Positions 62,427 through 64,000 of a stretch of DNA of 64,000 nt are shown piece after piece. A model generated the notes under the pieces. The model did no database searches. It was not told the origin of the DNA and saw only the letters and a list, made by a program, of their open reading frames with translations. The DNA lies in NCBI RefSeq assembly GCF_030848305.1, contig NZ_CP114598.1, positions 1,922,001 to 1,986,000 on the forward strand, written 5' to 3'. Each line of letters starts with the position of its first letter. Position 1 is the first letter of the stretch. A program made the translations under genes and the position numbers. The DNA comes from Akkermansia muciniphila. GTDB lineage: Bacteria > Verrucomicrobiota > Verrucomicrobiia > Verrucomicrobiales > Akkermansiaceae.

Positions 62427-62453
62427 GATCCACTGAATTGCTGAACTTTCCAG

Positions 62454-62482
62454 GGCCGCTCCCTCTTGAATGAGGGGCGGCC
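62454..62482 (+). terminator. Terminator after the GH35 gene
   Basis: Stem GGCCGC(T)CCCTC / GAGGGGCGGCC with a short loop, followed by TTGTTG, 27 bp after the stop. Confidence 0.75.
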
Positions 62483-62612
62483 TTGTTGCGTCCGGACATC
62501 CCGGAAGAAACAGTCCTCCTTTTTCCGGGTAAGCGCCGTTCCGGTTTAAAGATACGTATCAGCTTTCCGTTCCCTTGTTTTCCGCTGTTGTGCGTGCCGG
62601 CATTTCATACGC

Positions 62613-62646
62613 AAAAAAGGCGGCTCCGCAGTGTAACGGAGCCGCC
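62613..62646 (-). terminator. Intrinsic terminator of the chromosomal barrel gene
   Basis: Minus strand: 10-bp stem (GGCGGCTCCG / CGGAGCCGCC) with an 8-base loop followed by TTTTTTG, 31 bp past the gene's stop. Confidence 0.92.
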
Positions 62647-62676
62647 GGAAGGCAGTAAAAACTGATAGCTGGTTTG

Positions 62677-63279
62677 TTAGAAGTTCCAGGAGAAGCCCAG
62701 CTTGATGGTGTGGTAGCCGGGATCATTGTAACCCTGAATCTGGTAGTATTCGTAGCCGATCAGGAAGTCCGCGCTGTTGGAGATGCTGAACTTGAAGCCG
62801 GCCTGGGCAGCCCAGGAAAACTTGGTGGAGGAAATGGTGCGGGAACGGCTGCCGTCTTCCAGGCCATGAATGGTGGTCTTCACGTCGCCGTAAGTGGCGC
62901 CGATTTTGCCGCCCAGATAGAACATGGTGTAGTCGCCGATGGGAAGGTTCAGCGTGTAACCGGCCATCATCGGAATATAGGTGGAACGGAGGCTGGCGGT
63001 ATAAGGACCGCTGATGCCCAGGTCCTGCACGCTGGGATGGTGGGAACCGGCCAGGATACCGCCGTTCAGGGAAATTTGATGAACAATGCTGCCGGTTTCA
63101 ATATAGTTGAAAATGCTCAGATTGCCGCCGGCCACGTTGGGCATGGCGTCTTTGGTGGCGATTCCGTAAGTCCCTTCCAGGGACATGCCGAACTGGCCGT
63201 CGTATTTATCGGCATGATAGGCGCTGGCGGAAGACACGGAGGCCGCAATGGCCAAACCTAACAGTATAGTTTTGTTCAT
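62677..63279 (-). CDS. Outer-membrane beta-barrel protein, homologue of the element-borne barrel
   Basis: 200 residues from the ATG at 63279 (MNKTILLGLAIAASVSSASA signal peptide). Alternating polar/aromatic strands and the terminal GFSWNF mark a small barrel. It shares FYLGGKIG, a GYTLN/GYSFN turn, IGYEYY and the GFSW-F ending with the protein at 35176-35799. Function is unknown; related short barrels are abundant surface proteins in this lineage. It has a strong terminator. Divergent from the amidohydrolase gene, 147 bp apart. Confidence 0.75.
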   Translation of the reverse strand: MNKTILLGLAIAASVSSASAYHADKYDGQFGMSLEGTYGIATKDAMPNVAGGNLSIFNYIETGSIVHQISLNGGILAGSHHPSVQDLGISGPYTASLRSTYIPMMAGYTLNLPIGDYTMFYLGGKIGATYGDVKTTIHGLEDGSRSRTISSTKFSWAAQAGFKFSISNSADFLIGYEYYQIQGYNDPGYHTIKLGFSWNF

Positions 63280-63426
63280 ATGGAGATAAATGGTGAATTT
63301 AACTGTAATACATTCTTGGCAGTTTTCTCTTTTGAAGTCAAACATGAAATATCAAATGGACGCGAAATCCCCAAACCCGGGGAGATGAAGTTGCCAGAAC
63401 GCTCCCGGTGGGGTACATTCTGCTTC

Positions 63427-64000
63427 ATGGAACAACAAGCGTGTGATTTGCTGGTGACCGCTTCCCGTATTCTGGGCGGGGCGGAACAGTCCGGCGCTCC
63501 CGGAGATGCGGCCGTCGCCGTCCGGGACGGGAAGATTCTGGAAACGGGGGGCGTTGCAGAGCTGGAAGCCAGGTGGACGCCCGCCGTCCGCAGGGATCTG
63601 GGAAATGTGCTGCTGATGCCGGGGCTGATTAATGCCCATACGCATGTCCCCATGACTTTTATGCGCGGTTTTGCGGATGACTTGCCGCTGATGGAATGGC
63701 TGACCGGGCATATTTTCCCGGTGGAAGCCCGGCTGACGGATAAAATCGTCTCCCTGGGGGCCCGGCTGGGCATGTATGAAATGATGCGGACGGGCACCAC
63801 GGCGTTTGTAGATTCCTACCTATTGGAGGCCAATGTCCTCCAGGAAGCGGAACGCATGGGAATGCGCTGTGTTGGCGGGGAAGTCGTTTTTGCTTTTCCC
63901 TCTCCGGCATACGGGGGGTGGGATGGTGCGGAAGCCCTGTACCGGGAGCAGGCGGAACGCTTTTCCGGCCGCGGCAGAGTGCAGGTGGCCCTGATGCCGC
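63427..64000 (+). CDS. Amidohydrolase (deaminase group), 3' end cut off by the window
   Basis: The ATG at 63427 opens a frame (MEQQACDLLVTASRILGG) that is uninterrupted to base 64000. A metal-binding HxH is visible in PGLINAHTHVPMTFMRG, followed by GFADDLPLMEWLTGHIFP and RTGTTAFVDSYL. This pattern is typical of the S-adenosylhomocysteine/5'-methylthioadenosine deaminase and guanine/cytosine deaminase families (TRZ/ATZ hydrolases). The closing histidine and aspartate ligands lie beyond the window, so the substrate is not resolved. Confidence 0.85.
   Translation, partial: MEQQACDLLVTASRILGGAEQSGAPGDAAVAVRDGKILETGGVAELEARWTPAVRRDLGNVLLMPGLINAHTHVPMTFMRGFADDLPLMEWLTGHIFPVEARLTDKIVSLGARLGMYEMMRTGTTAFVDSYLLEANVLQEAERMGMRCVGGEVVFAFPSPAYGGWDGAEALYREQAERFSGRGRVQVALMP

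Overview
The window reads as a chromosomal segment of an Akkermansia muciniphila-like bacterium (Verrucomicrobiota). The evidence is the mix of large secreted GH2 and GH35 beta-galactosidases with discoidin-type domains, a secreted sulfatase, outer-membrane barrels ending in aromatic residues, and a cobamide salvage cluster containing a CbiR-like remodelling hydrolase, an enzyme first described in A. muciniphila. I assign the species from remembered family knowledge, not from a search.

Layout. 1-19.6 kb is mostly core genome: a secretin (5' end cut by the window), an AsmA-like anchored protein, a DUF374 acyltransferase, folD, fabI, a lipid kinase/transglutaminase pair, a tRNA-dihydrouridine synthase, ispH, a small zinc ribbon, rpsT, a HAD phosphatase, ilvB, a three-repeat CRISPR remnant without cas genes, psd, rpe and leuS. 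19.7-27 kb holds a secreted sulfatase, a lipoprotein, two polyamine genes (carboxynorspermidine decarboxylase and speA) and a lone tyrosine recombinase. 27.3-40 kb is a glycan-degradation block with three GH2 enzymes. 40-47 kb has rarA, a probable GH20 remnant, a membrane protein, a 6-phosphofructokinase, a SASA-type esterase and a GntR regulator. 47.9 kb has tRNA-Leu(CAA). 48.4-57.7 kb is the cobamide locus: a leftward operon (cobD-cobQ fusion, cbiB, cobT, cobS, cbiR, cobU) diverging from a cobalamin-riboswitch-controlled TonB receptor. 57.8-64 kb has a peptide-type binding protein, a GH35 enzyme, an outer-membrane barrel and the start of an amidohydrolase.

The most striking feature is a 3,935-bp IS1595-type transposable element (32970-36904) inserted in the second GH2 gene. 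It has matching 15-bp terminal inverted repeats and an 8-bp target duplication, and removing it restores a 1,286-residue reading frame exactly. Besides its transposase it carries passengers: an outer-membrane barrel that resembles the one at 62.7 kb, a divergently transcribed regulator combining an HTH and a ribbon-helix-helix-like segment, three operator-like sites (one placed between a -35 and a -10), a two-gene AT-rich unit that looks like a toxin/antitoxin or defence pair, and a perfect 33-bp inverted repeat.

The second notable point is that cobS is split by a frameshift inside an otherwise intact cobamide remodelling operon. If real, it would interrupt the final assembly step that remodelling depends on.
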